Position numbers and translations under genes: made by a program. A model generated the notes under the pieces. It was given only the letters and a program-made list of their open reading frames with translations. It searched no databases and had not been told where the DNA came from. Positions 25,518 to 34,044 of a stretch of DNA of 64,000 nt are shown one piece after another (position 1 is the stretch's first letter; each line of letters starts with the position of its first letter). The DNA lies in assembly GCA_017656145.1 (NCBI GenBank), contig JACDOI010000009.1, positions 1-64,000 on the forward strand. Reading direction: 5' to 3'. This stretch comes from Bacillota bacterium (GTDB lineage Bacteria > Bacillota > Limnochordia > Limnochordales > ZCTH02-B6).

Positions 25518-26822
25518 TTAGCTTTTCGCTGCTCGGACCAGGCTGCGCTCAAGGATGTCGAGACCTTGAGCCAACTGGTCGTCGGTGATGACAAGGGGCA
25601 TCGGGAAGCGCAGCACGTTGCCGTGAACGCCGGCTGCAAGGACGATTGCGCCGGCTTCCAACGCCGCTTCCGCGATCCGGCGGGTTCGGGCGCCGTCAGG
25701 CTCGAGGCTTTCCTGGTCCCGGACGATCTCCATCGCCACCATGGCCCCCCGGCCCCGGACGTCGCCAACGAACGGAAACTTTGCCTGCCACTTCTTCATG
25801 CGCGCCATCATGGTGCGGCCGATGGCATCGGCCCGGGCCAGCAGATTTTCTTCGGCGATAATGTCCAGCACCGCGAGGGCCGCGGCGCATGCGAGCGGGT
25901 TTCCGGGGAACGTGCCGCCCAGGCCTCCGGGCGGCGGGGCATCCATCAAGTCAGCCTTGCCGACGACGGCGCTGAGCGGAAGCCCCCCGCCCAGTGACTT
26001 GCCGACGGTCAACAGGTCGGCCTCGATGCCCGCGTGCTCTAGAGCGAACATGCGTCCGGTGCGGCCCATGCCCGTCTGGACCTCGTCGACGATCAGGAGG
26101 ATCCCGTGCCGGTCGCACATTTCCCGCAGCCCCGGGAGGAAGTCGTCGGGAGGGACGATGTAGCCGCCCTCGCCCTGGATGGGTTCCACCACCACGGCGG
26201 CCGTGTCCTCCGGCGAGACGCCGGTGCGGAACAGGCGCTCCAGGCTTTCAAAGACATCCCGGGTGGTGATGCCCCGGTACGGATACGGGTAGGGGACCCG
26301 GTACACCTCGGGCATGAACGGCCCGAACCGGGCCTTGTAGGGATGGACGCGGCTGGTGAGGGAGAGGGCCATGTACGTTCGCCCGTGGAACGCACCCTCA
26401 AATGCGATGATGGCTGCTCGGCCGGTGGCGTACCGCGCGATCTTGACGGCGTTTTCGACCGCTTCGGCGCCGGTGTTGAACAACAACGCTTTTTTGGGCG
26501 AGGAGCCCGGTGCGAGCCGGCAAAGCCGCCGGCACACGCTGATGTACGGCTCATAGGGAACCACGGCGTAATCGGTGTGGAGGTAACGGCCGGCTTGCTC
26601 CCGGACAGCCGCCACCACTTTGGGATGACAATGGCCCACATTGAGCGAACCGACGCCGCCGCTGAAGTCGATGTACCGCTTTCCGTCCACATCCCACAGC
26701 ACCGCGCCCTCGGCCCGGGCCGCGGGGCTTGCCGCGTGGGGGGTTGTGGCCCGGGCTACCCAGCGGGCGTGCTCCGACATGATGGCAGCTGAACGAGGGC
26801 GGTCGTTGAACGTGCGATCCAT
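25518..26822 (-). CDS. gabT: class III aminotransferase, 4-aminobutyrate aminotransferase-like
   Basis: 434-residue PLP enzyme. It would transfer the amino group of GABA or another omega-amino acid to 2-oxoglutarate. The family signature is present: FNTGAEAVENAVKIARYATG, FEGAFHGRTYMALSLT, VVEPIQGEGGYIVPP, IVDEVQTGMGRTGRM, and the PLP Lys in TVGKSLGGGLPLS. ATG at 26822 has GGGAGG about 10 bases upstream. Together with the damaged gabD-like gene at 725 it suggests a GABA or related route, though the two are 23 kb apart. Related enzymes act on beta-alanine or diamines. Confidence 0.88.
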   Translation of the reverse strand: MDRTFNDRPRSAAIMSEHARWVARATTPHAASPAARAEGAVLWDVDGKRYIDFSGGVGSLNVGHCHPKVVAAVREQAGRYLHTDYAVVPYEPYISVCRRLCRLAPGSSPKKALLFNTGAEAVENAVKIARYATGRAAIIAFEGAFHGRTYMALSLTSRVHPYKARFGPFMPEVYRVPYPYPYRGITTRDVFESLERLFRTGVSPEDTAAVVVEPIQGEGGYIVPPDDFLPGLREMCDRHGILLIVDEVQTGMGRTGRMFALEHAGIEADLLTVGKSLGGGLPLSAVVGKADLMDAPPPGGLGGTFPGNPLACAAALAVLDIIAEENLLARADAIGRTMMARMKKWQAKFPFVGDVRGRGAMVAMEIVRDQESLEPDGARTRRIAEAALEAGAIVLAAGVHGNVLRFPMPLVITDDQLAQGLDILERSLVRAAKS

Positions 26823-27039
26823 CGCTCGGTTGCCTCCCTGTATCCACCTTCGCTGGCAAGGCCGGGACCGGCCGGACAGCTCTTCCACCAATATTCGCGA
26901 TCGCCCGGAACTGTCCTGCTGTCGCTCACTGGAAGGCCTGGACGGACCGGTCAGGAGAGGGATCGGCAGGATCCGGCTGCGACAGCCAGCATCCGGGAGC
27001 ATGGACGGGCTGCTCGGAACTGACCAAGGCTCAGCCCGT

Positions 27040-27069
27040 TTGGCCGATCCTTGCGAGTCTTGATATAGT
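27040..27069 (+). promoter_or_regulatory. promoter of the proVWX operon
   Basis: TTGGCC at 27040-27045 and TATAGT at 27064-27069 with an 18-base spacer, 64 bases before the ProV start. The -10 box is good and the -35 box moderate. The rest of the 311-base gap (26823-27133) between the divergent gabT-like gene and proV holds no gene that I can see. Confidence 0.55.
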
Positions 27070-27133
27070 AAACAGACGGTCGGGCTTGGGGAAACTGGTC
27101 TCACTGACCCTTCGGTTGTGGTGACGGACTATC

Positions 27134-28357
27134 ATGAGCAAAATCGTTGTGGAAGGACTAACCAAAATATTCGGCCACAATCCCCGGCGGGGACTGGCTC
27201 GCCTCCGGGAGGGGGCCGGCAAGGAGCAGCTCCGGCGAGAGCTAGGCCTGGTCGTCGGCGTGTGGGACGTATCGTTTTCTGTCGAACCCGGCGAGTTTTT
27301 CGTCATCATGGGCCTGTCAGGCAGCGGCAAGTCCACGTTGCTGCGTTGCCTCAACCGGTTGCACGAGCCGACCGCGGGCAGCATTCGCATCGACGGCCAA
27401 GAGATCACGGCGCTGGACCGGCGGTCCATGGTCGAGCTGCGGCGCCGCCGGTTCGGCATGGTGTTCCAGCGGTTCGCACTGTTGCCGCACCGCACCGTGC
27501 TGAGCAACGTGGAGTTTGGCCTGGAGGTTCAAGGGGTCCCGGCCGCCCGGCGCCGGGAGGCAGCCCGGGAGGCTTTGCGCCTGGTGGGGCTTGGGGGCTG
27601 GGAGGATAGCTTTCCCCACCAGCTCAGCGGGGGAATGCAGCAACGGGTAGGGCTTGCCCGCGCGCTGGCGGTGGACCCGGACATCCTGCTCATGGACGAG
27701 GCGTTCTCCGCCCTGGATCCGCTTATCCGCCGGGAGATGCAAGATGAGCTTTTGGAACTGCAGGCGCGGATGAACAAGACTATCGTGTTCATCACCCACG
27801 ACCTGGACGAAGCGCTCAAACTCGGAGACCGCATCGCGGTTATGCGGGACGGCCGCCTTGTGCAGATCGGGACGCCGGAGCAATTGGTGGCGGAGCCCGC
27901 GGACGACTACGTGGCTGCGTTCACCCAAGGTGTCGATCGGGCCAAGGTATTGTCCGCAGGAGCCATCATGCAACCGGTGAAGGCCGTCATCACCGATCGG
28001 GACGGCCCGAGCACGGCGCTCCACCGCATGCGGCAAAACGGCATCTCCAGCATCTTCGTCTTGGACCGGCAGCGCCGGGTTCAAGGATATCTCACCGTCG
28101 ACGACGTGGTGGACGCGGCCACCCATCGACGGCCGCTTGGGGACTACTTGCGCCGGGACTTCCAGGCGGTAACGCCGGACACCCGGCTTGACCGGGTGAT
28201 CCCCCTTGGAGCGGCCGCATCGGTTCCTATTCCCGTCGTGGATGACGGCGGGCGGCTGCGGGGCGTCATTGTCAAGGGAGCTCTCTTAGGGGCCTTGGCT
28301 GCGAGCGGGGGCGATTCGGAACGAGGGGAGGATCCCGAGCGGGGGGTAGCATCGTGA
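27134..28357 (+). CDS. proV: glycine betaine/proline ABC transporter ATPase with CBS domains
   Basis: 407-residue ATPase of the ProV/OpuAA family for osmoprotectant uptake. The family-specific N-terminus (VEGLTKIFG and a charged linker) precedes Walker A GLSGSGKST, signature LSGGMQQR, Walker B LLMDEAFSALDP and the switch His in FITHDLDE. Two CBS motifs follow (about residues 275-390: SSIFVLDRQRRVQGYLTVDD and VPIPVVDDGGRLRGVIVKG), which in OpuA sense ionic strength or c-di-AMP. First gene of a three-gene operon; it overlaps the permease start by 4 bases. The ribosome site is weak. Confidence 0.94.
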   Translation: MSKIVVEGLTKIFGHNPRRGLARLREGAGKEQLRRELGLVVGVWDVSFSVEPGEFFVIMGLSGSGKSTLLRCLNRLHEPTAGSIRIDGQEITALDRRSMVELRRRRFGMVFQRFALLPHRTVLSNVEFGLEVQGVPAARRREAAREALRLVGLGGWEDSFPHQLSGGMQQRVGLARALAVDPDILLMDEAFSALDPLIRREMQDELLELQARMNKTIVFITHDLDEALKLGDRIAVMRDGRLVQIGTPEQLVAEPADDYVAAFTQGVDRAKVLSAGAIMQPVKAVITDRDGPSTALHRMRQNGISSIFVLDRQRRVQGYLTVDDVVDAATHRRPLGDYLRRDFQAVTPDTRLDRVIPLGAAASVPIPVVDDGGRLRGVIVKGALLGALAASGGDSERGEDPERGVAS

Positions 28358-29220
28358 TCGATCAGATTCTCCATTTGTTTGATGTGTATCGCCTGCCCAT
28401 GGACCGATGGATCCGGGCTCTCGTCGACTGGCTGGTGGGCCATTGGCGGCCGGTATTTCAAGCCGTGCGCTGGCCGGTGGAGCAGTTGTTGAACGCCGTT
28501 CGGGACGGGCTTTTGGCCGTGCCTGCGCCGATCATGCTGATTTTGCTCTTCGTGGTCGGGTGGCGGGCCGCCAACTGGCGGGTCGGACTCTTTGCTGCTT
28601 TCAGTTTCGCCCTGGTGGGGTTTATGGGGCTGTGGGAAGAATTGATGGTCACCTTGGCCATGGTGCTCAGCGCGGTGGCCTTCTGCGTGCTGGTGGGCAT
28701 CCCCGTAGGCATCCTGGCCGCCAAAAGCGATGCGTTTTTCGCGCTGATCCGGCCGGTTCTGGACGCGTTTCAGACGACGCCGGCTTTCGTGTACTTGGTG
28801 CCGGTGGTGATGCTGTTCAGCATCGGCACCGGGCCCGGGGTCATCGCGACCATCGTGTTCGCTTTGCCGCCCATCGTTCGTCTGACCAATCTCGGCTTGC
28901 GCCAGGTTCCCAAGGATGTGGTCGAGGCCGGCAACGCCTTCGGCTGCACCCCGATGCAGCTTTTGTGGAAGGTGGAGTTTCCGCTTGCACTGCCCAGCAT
29001 TATGGCCGGGCTCAACCAGACCATCATGTTGTCGTTGTCCATGGTGGTCATCGCGGCCCTCATCGGGGCCGGGGGATTGGGCGTCGTCGTCTTTAGCGGG
29101 CTGAACCGGCTGCAAGTGGGCACCGCGGCCATCGGCGGCATCGGGATCGTCCTTTTGGCCATGGTCCTTGACCGCATCACCCAATCGCTGGCCCGAAAGA
29201 CCGGGATTCCCGGCGGCTGA
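28354..29220 (+). CDS. proW: glycine betaine/proline ABC transporter permease
   Basis: 288-residue inner-membrane subunit of the ProU/OpuA system. An N-terminal stretch of about 60 residues precedes the first helices, as in E. coli ProW. The binding-protein-dependent permease motif is at AGNAFGCTPMQLLWKVEFPLALPSI (in part: EAGNAFGCTP, ALPSIMAGLNQ). GTG at 28354 overlaps the ProV stop. A gap of 91 bases separates it from the receptor gene. It would partner ProV for ATP-driven import of compatible solutes. Confidence 0.94.
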   Translation: MIDQILHLFDVYRLPMDRWIRALVDWLVGHWRPVFQAVRWPVEQLLNAVRDGLLAVPAPIMLILLFVVGWRAANWRVGLFAAFSFALVGFMGLWEELMVTLAMVLSAVAFCVLVGIPVGILAAKSDAFFALIRPVLDAFQTTPAFVYLVPVVMLFSIGTGPGVIATIVFALPPIVRLTNLGLRQVPKDVVEAGNAFGCTPMQLLWKVEFPLALPSIMAGLNQTIMLSLSMVVIAALIGAGGLGVVVFSGLNRLQVGTAAIGGIGIVLLAMVLDRITQSLARKTGIPGG

Positions 29221-29311
29221 CGAGGGATTGGCCGTTTCCGGCCCAGCCGCCTTGACCGCGGGAAACCGCGGGGGAGCAATAATCCATCCGTCAACGGAGG
29301 TGCGCAGATCT

Positions 29312-30367
29312 ATGAGCAGTCGAGTGTCGATACACCGCCGCTGGTGGGCTGGGCTCGCCATGGTCTTGACGGTGGCGGCCGTGTATGCCGGAGCGGCCGC
29401 GGCCCAGGAGCTTCCGGGCCTAGGGGTCACGCTCCGGGCCGGCAAAGCCAGCTGGACGTCGGCCGAGCCTGTGAGCGCGGTGTTCGTCGAACTTTTGGAA
29501 GAGCTAGGGTATGAGGTGGAAGTCTCCACGTTCGCTTCCAACCCCATCGCGTATCTTGCCATCTTCAACGGCGATCTGGATTACTGGCCCCACGGGTGGT
29601 TCCCCGTCCACCGGCCCCAGCTGCCCGCGGGCTTTGAGTCGCAGGCTTCGATCATCGGCGAGCTGTGCCGGGGGTGCGGGCTTGAAGGGTACCTGGTGGA
29701 CATCCCGTCCATCGAGAAGTACGGCATTCGCACGCTGGAGGACTTCAAGCGACCCGAAGTGCGGGAGGCATTCGATGCCAACGGCGACGGCCGGGCCGAT
29801 TTGTTCGGTTGCCCGCCGGGCTGGGGGTGCTATGAGACCATCGAATTTCACATGGATGCATACGGCTTGCGGCCGTACGTGAACCATGTGAGCGCCGATT
29901 ACACGGCCACGTTTGCCGACGCCTTGGCCCGCATCCGGGCGGGTCAGCCTACTCTCTATTACACGTGGACGCCCAACGACACGATTTTGCTGGCGGTACC
30001 GGGCGAGCACGTCATGTGGATCGGCGTGCCGGAGTTGCGCCTTGCACCGGCCCACGAAGGGTTTTCGCCCGAGGCGCTGGTGGCCCACGGGTTGGCTGCC
30101 GCGGTGGAGGATCCGCTGCCGATGGGGTTTGTGCCCAACGACATCAACGTCGTGGCCAACAACCGGTTTTTGGATCGGCATCCGGCGGCGGCCCGGCTGC
30201 TGGAATCGGTGCGGTTGCCCCTGGAATGGATCAGCGAGGCGACGCTGCGCATCAGCCAGGGCGAGGACACCGACGAGGATATCCGCGCTATCGCCCGGGA
30301 GTGGATTGAGGCCAACCGGGAACAGGTCGATGCGTGGCTTGAGGAGGCCCGGGCCGCGGCCCGCTAG
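29312..30367 (+). CDS. proX: glycine betaine-binding protein
   Basis: 351-residue receptor of the ProX (E. coli) rather than OpuAC type. Signal peptide of about 30 residues ending AGAAAAQE with no lipobox Cys. Diagnostic segments are LDYWPHGWFPVH, the disulfide-type pair in GCPPGWGCYE, and TLYYTWTPND, whose aromatic residues line the betaine box in the family. ATG at 29312 follows ACGGAGGTG. A soluble periplasm-type receptor is unusual for a single-membrane Gram-positive cell. A hairpin follows 35 bases after the stop. Confidence 0.94.
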   Translation: MSSRVSIHRRWWAGLAMVLTVAAVYAGAAAAQELPGLGVTLRAGKASWTSAEPVSAVFVELLEELGYEVEVSTFASNPIAYLAIFNGDLDYWPHGWFPVHRPQLPAGFESQASIIGELCRGCGLEGYLVDIPSIEKYGIRTLEDFKRPEVREAFDANGDGRADLFGCPPGWGCYETIEFHMDAYGLRPYVNHVSADYTATFADALARIRAGQPTLYYTWTPNDTILLAVPGEHVMWIGVPELRLAPAHEGFSPEALVAHGLAAAVEDPLPMGFVPNDINVVANNRFLDRHPAAARLLESVRLPLEWISEATLRISQGEDTDEDIRAIAREWIEANREQVDAWLEEARAAAR

Positions 30368-30402
30368 TCCCGGAGCTTTCAGCCCGCGGTGAACGAAGGC
30401 AA

Positions 30403-30428
30403 GAGGGCTGCCCGCTCAGGCAGCCCTC
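30403..30428 (+). terminator. hairpin closing the proVWX operon
   Basis: GAGGGCTGCC and GGCAGCCCTC form a perfect 10-bp stem with loop CGCTCA, 35 bases after the proX stop. No T-tract follows, so termination may be weak or factor-assisted. Confidence 0.6.
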
Positions 30429-30768
30429 CTGCGCGCGGGGATTTCGCGATTGCCGAAGGGATGCGGCGAACAGGGGTCCGGGGGTCGGGGAGTATCCTGG
30501 GGTAATCCCTGTCGCCGCCGGTGGGTGGACGATCACCTCCTGCAGTAGGATGGCCCTCGCTGGGCGAGAGCCTCAAATGGGCCAATCGGCCCTTGGACCC
30601 GCTGGCTCAAGTGTACCGTGCGAAAAGGCGCCGGGCCATTCCATTCCCATGCCTTCCGGGTTCCGGTTTGGTGGAAATGAGAGGGAAACCCGGTCAACCG
30701 CCCGGTGACGGGAGGAAGCCGGCCTCTTGGGCAGAGAAGTTCCCGGAAACGGCTAGGGCCGTTGCCGC
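30429..30768 (+). other. 340-base non-coding gap before the histidine kinase
   Basis: No gene, riboswitch consensus or strong promoter is recognised. A poor TTGGAC/TACCGT pair lies near 30593-30619. Several short G-rich repeats occur. It presumably holds the kinase promoter. Confidence 0.3.
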
Positions 30769-32265
30769 ATGACGGGGGGCGGTGGCATGGGAACCGGGCG
30801 GCTGCCCAAGCCGCTGAAGTCCACCTTCATCCTGGCCATGGTGGCCTTTAGCGGCCTGTTGTCGTTGACTTTGGCCGCGGTGTCCACGTATCGTTCCACG
30901 GTTGCATTGCGGGAACAGGTGGTGAGCCGCGGCGAGCAGATCGTGGCGGAGCTCGCGAGCGAAGCGGTGCGGCTTGTGGGCATTCAGGATCCCCTGGAGC
31001 GGGAACTGAGCCTCAGCATGCTCACCCACCGCGTCGTCATCGGGGACGTGGTGTACTCCCAGGTGGTGCACGGGGGCCGGGTGCTTTCGGAGTCGGCCCT
31101 TGTGCCGGAGCTGTTGCCCCCGGTGCAGGCGAACCCGGCGGAACTGCCGGCCCGCCGGGAAACCATCACCGGCCGCATGCATCATCTGGATTTGGTCCAA
31201 ATGCTGCCCGGCGAATCCGGCCCGAGTTACGTTCGGCTAGGCGTGTCCCTGGAAGTGGTCCAGGAAAAGGTGCGCCAAAACTGGGGCATTATGCTGGGGC
31301 TGGCGGCACTGTTCACCCTGGTGGGCGCGGCGCTGGCCTTCGGCCTGTACTCAGCCATCTTGAAGCCGCTCGAGCAAGTGATGGCGTCCATCCGGCGCCT
31401 GGGCGCGGGCGATTTGCAAGCGCGGGTCCGGGTGCAAGGCTCTCAGGAGCTGCAGGAATTGGCCCGCGCGTTCAACCGGATGGCCGAGGAGATGGCCCGG
31501 CGCAACGAGGAGCTGCACCAGGTCAACGCCGAGCTGTCCGCGGCGTACCGGGCCAAGTCCGACTTTCTGGCTATGATCGGCCATGAATTGAAGACGCCGT
31601 TGCACAGCGTGCGCGGATACTGCCAGCTATTGCTGGAAGGGTTGGACGGACCCCTTACCCCAGAGCAGCGGGCGGACATTCACGCGGTGCTGGCCGCAGG
31701 AAACCATTTGCTTTCGCTCATCGACAACATTTTGAACTTCAACGCGTCGGGAACCGACCGGGTGCATCGCACCCGGGTGGCGTTGCGGGCGCTGCTTTCC
31801 CAAGCCGTCGACTACGTCCGTCCGCTGGCCCAGCGCAAGGGGCTGGAGCTGACCGTGGATCCGGGGGATGTCGACACGGTGCATGTCGATGAGACGAAGG
31901 TCAAACAAATACTGATCAACATCCTTCACAACGCGGTGAAGTACACGCCGTCCGGCCGGATCGAAGTCGTCGTTCGCCGGGACGTCGCGGGAGGCGTCCG
32001 CGTCGAGGTCATCGACAGCGGGCCCGGAATTCCGCCCCAAGACCGGGAGCGCATCTTCGAACCGTTCGAGCGGCTGGTGCCCCATGAGGCCGGCGAGCAA
32101 AAGGGGCTGGGGTTGGGCCTTTCGGTGGCCCGCCTCTACGCCCGAGCCCATGGCGGAGACGTATCGGTCACCGGCGGGCCCGAAGGCGGCAGCCGGTTTG
32201 TCGTCACCTTGCCCGCGGGGCCGCCGGCGGCGATTCCGGCCGGCAAAGGAGGGGCTGTGGCATGA
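30769..32265 (+). CDS. membrane sensor histidine kinase
   Basis: 498-residue kinase. Helix 1 (about 18-40) and helix 2 (about 172-192) bracket an extracytoplasmic sensor of 130 residues. A HAMP domain (LKPLEQVMASIRRLGAGDL) and short coiled coil lead to the HisKA box with phospho-His in IGHELKTPLHSV. The ATPase has N box HNAVKYTP, G1 DSGPGIPP, F box FEPFERL and G2 KGLGLGLSV. It overlaps the response regulator by 4 bases and surely phosphorylates it. ATG 30787 is an alternative start with a G-rich ribosome site. Signal unknown. Confidence 0.95.
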   Translation: MTGGGGMGTGRLPKPLKSTFILAMVAFSGLLSLTLAAVSTYRSTVALREQVVSRGEQIVAELASEAVRLVGIQDPLERELSLSMLTHRVVIGDVVYSQVVHGGRVLSESALVPELLPPVQANPAELPARRETITGRMHHLDLVQMLPGESGPSYVRLGVSLEVVQEKVRQNWGIMLGLAALFTLVGAALAFGLYSAILKPLEQVMASIRRLGAGDLQARVRVQGSQELQELARAFNRMAEEMARRNEELHQVNAELSAAYRAKSDFLAMIGHELKTPLHSVRGYCQLLLEGLDGPLTPEQRADIHAVLAAGNHLLSLIDNILNFNASGTDRVHRTRVALRALLSQAVDYVRPLAQRKGLELTVDPGDVDTVHVDETKVKQILINILHNAVKYTPSGRIEVVVRRDVAGGVRVEVIDSGPGIPPQDRERIFEPFERLVPHEAGEQKGLGLGLSVARLYARAHGGDVSVTGGPEGGSRFVVTLPAGPPAAIPAGKGGAVA

Positions 32266-32942
32266 CGACCATTCTCGTCGCGGAAGACGATCCGTCGGCT
32301 CAGCGGCTTTTGACCAAGTTTCTCACCGCCAAGGGCTACCGGGCGCTGGCGGCTGCGGACGGGCGGGAAGCCATCCATGCGTTTTTCGCCCACGATCCTG
32401 ATCTGGTGCTGTTGGACGTCAACATGCCGGCCATCGATGGATGGGGGGTTTTGCGGGAGATCCGGGCGGTAAGTTCGGTCCCGGTCATCATGCTCACCAT
32501 TCGCAACAGCACCGACGATAAAGTACGGGGGCTGACCGAAGGGGCGGACGACTACGTCACGAAGCCGTTCGACCTGAAAGAGATCGACGCGCGCATCCGG
32601 GCCGTCCTGCGCCGGGCGCGAGGGCGCAAAGAACAGGCGGTCTTGTCGGCAGGCCCGCTGGTGGTTGACGATGAGGCCAAAGAGGTGCGATTGAGAGGAC
32701 GGCTCATCGTCTTGTCGCCAAAAGAGTACGAGCTGTTGCGGCTGCTCGCCTCCCGGCCGGGGCGGGTGTTTTCGACCCAGGAAATTTTGCAGGCCGTCTG
32801 GCCCGAGCGGGCGTACGAGGGTTCCGCCGAGGACGTGAAAAAATACATCTACTTTTTGCGCAACAAGTTGGAGTCGGACGGCGAGGGACCCGGACTGATT
32901 CAAACGGTACGGGGCTTCGGCTACAAGTTGGTCGCGGACTGA
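32262..32942 (+). CDS. OmpR/PhoB-family response regulator
   Basis: 226-residue two-component regulator. Receiver domain with acidic pair AEDDPS, phospho-Asp in LVLLDVNMP, and conserved Thr and Lys (VIMLTIRN, DDYVTKPFD). The C-terminal winged helix has LSPKEYELLRLLASRPGRVF, SAEDVKKYIYFLRNKLE and TVRGFGYKL. It is the partner of the upstream kinase. No targets can be assigned. Its last 22 bases overlap the convergent LysM-protein gene. Confidence 0.96.
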   Translation: MTTILVAEDDPSAQRLLTKFLTAKGYRALAAADGREAIHAFFAHDPDLVLLDVNMPAIDGWGVLREIRAVSSVPVIMLTIRNSTDDKVRGLTEGADDYVTKPFDLKEIDARIRAVLRRARGRKEQAVLSAGPLVVDDEAKEVRLRGRLIVLSPKEYELLRLLASRPGRVFSTQEILQAVWPERAYEGSAEDVKKYIYFLRNKLESDGEGPGLIQTVRGFGYKLVAD

Positions 32943-33793
32943 GGGTCCGGGCTCGCGCTGCCCGCGGCCAAAAGGCCCACGTCCACCCGGGTCCACCCTT
33001 CGGACCGGTAGGCGCTGAAGGTGATGCGCCCCAGCTCGACGCTTGCGTTGCGGACGGTGATGCCGTCCAGCGGCCGGGCCGGATCGAGGGTTACGTCAAA
33101 GCCGCGCTCCCGCAAGCGTTGCGCGAGTTCCTCCGCCAGCCGGTCGGCTGCCGCGAAGGAGACATCGACGAAGTACGACCCGAGAAATCGATCGGGAAGC
33201 ACTTGAATGCGCAAGACGCGAAAGTCGGCCGGAACGGGGAAGTCCACCGGGATGATCAGCTGGTGGCCGGCGTAAATCCGGTCCACGGCGGTGATGGACG
33301 GATTGAATCGCAAGATGCGGGGAATGGGCACCCCAAACCGGGCAGCCAGGCTGGACAAGGTGTCGCCCGCCCGAACGGTGTACAAAAAGCGGGGCATCCG
33401 TTCCAGCTCCGTCGCGGGACCGCCGAGCAATGCCCACGTCTCAGAATCCAGCACCCCGGTGGGAGACAGCCCGTAGCGGCGCTGGAGCCGTTCCAACGCC
33501 TCGCGGGTGGCCGAGTCGAACGCGCCCGACAGGGACCGCTCGTAATATCCCAGGGCCGACAGAACCGCCTGGACCTGCCAGATGTCCTCCACCGTAGGCA
33601 CCGAGGCGAGCGGGGCCTGTTCCGTCGCTATGGCGTCGCCTTGCGGCGAAACCGCGTTCAGCGCGGCCGTCGCCGCAGGCTGCTTGGCGGTGCCGGGAAG
33701 GGCGGTCTGCGGCGCGGCCCATCCCGGGCCCGCGGCCAGCATGGCCAGGATAACGCATGTGAACATCACCAACAGCACACCCGCGCGCGCCAT
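32921..33793 (-). CDS. secreted peptidoglycan-binding protein with PG_binding_1 and LysM
   Basis: 290-residue exported protein. Signal peptide about 1-27 (MARAGVLLVMFTCVILAML, cut near WAA). A PG_binding_1 repeat follows (about 70-125: VQAVLSALGYYERSLSGAFD, YGLSPTGVLDSETWALLGG). Then comes a LysM motif (about 136-180: YTVRAGDTLSSLAARFGV, HQLIIPVD). The last 110 residues (FRVLRIQVLPDRFLGSYFVDVSF, VRNASVELGRITF) form an unrecognised beta-rich domain. No catalytic hydrolase domain is evident; a cell-wall-anchored sensor or structural role is inferred. The ATG has a weak ribosome site. Confidence 0.82.
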   Translation of the reverse strand: MARAGVLLVMFTCVILAMLAAGPGWAAPQTALPGTAKQPAATAALNAVSPQGDAIATEQAPLASVPTVEDIWQVQAVLSALGYYERSLSGAFDSATREALERLQRRYGLSPTGVLDSETWALLGGPATELERMPRFLYTVRAGDTLSSLAARFGVPIPRILRFNPSITAVDRIYAGHQLIIPVDFPVPADFRVLRIQVLPDRFLGSYFVDVSFAAADRLAEELAQRLRERGFDVTLDPARPLDGITVRNASVELGRITFSAYRSEGWTRVDVGLLAAGSASPDPQSATNL

Positions 33794-33946
33794 CCCGTCC
33801 CCGCACGGCCTCCTCTCCGGTCTATACAACGAGTTCGCAGCGGAAGGGGCGTTTCCTGCCGCGACGGCGCGCCGCGGCCCAGGGGCGTCCGGCATCCCGG
33901 GCCCCGGCGAGCGCCCATTGCCCGTACCGCCGTCATCCCGCCGCGG

Positions 33947-34015
33947 TTGACAGGTTAGACCTCCGGTTTCTAAAATGAAATCACGAACCATTATACTTGG
34001 TTTTTTCTGGTATAA
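33947..34015 (+). promoter_or_regulatory. promoter and inverted-repeat operator of the thiosulfate-import genes
   Basis: TTGACA at 33947-33952 and TAAAAT at 33971-33976 with an 18-base spacer form a good promoter. Just after the expected start lies TTATAC (33991-33996) with GTATAA (34010-34015), an imperfectly extended inverted repeat in an AT-rich block. Its position would let a repressor block initiation. CstR-like persulfide sensors act on comparable sulfur genes, but that link is inference. Confidence 0.6.
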
Positions 34016-34044
34016 GTGTAATTGATGGAAGGAGGGATCCAACG

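Noticed and set aside
30429-30768. Possible riboswitch before the histidine kinase
   Set aside because: I compared it by eye with cobalamin, FMN, TPP, glycine and c-di-GMP consensus patterns and found no match beyond GC-rich stems.
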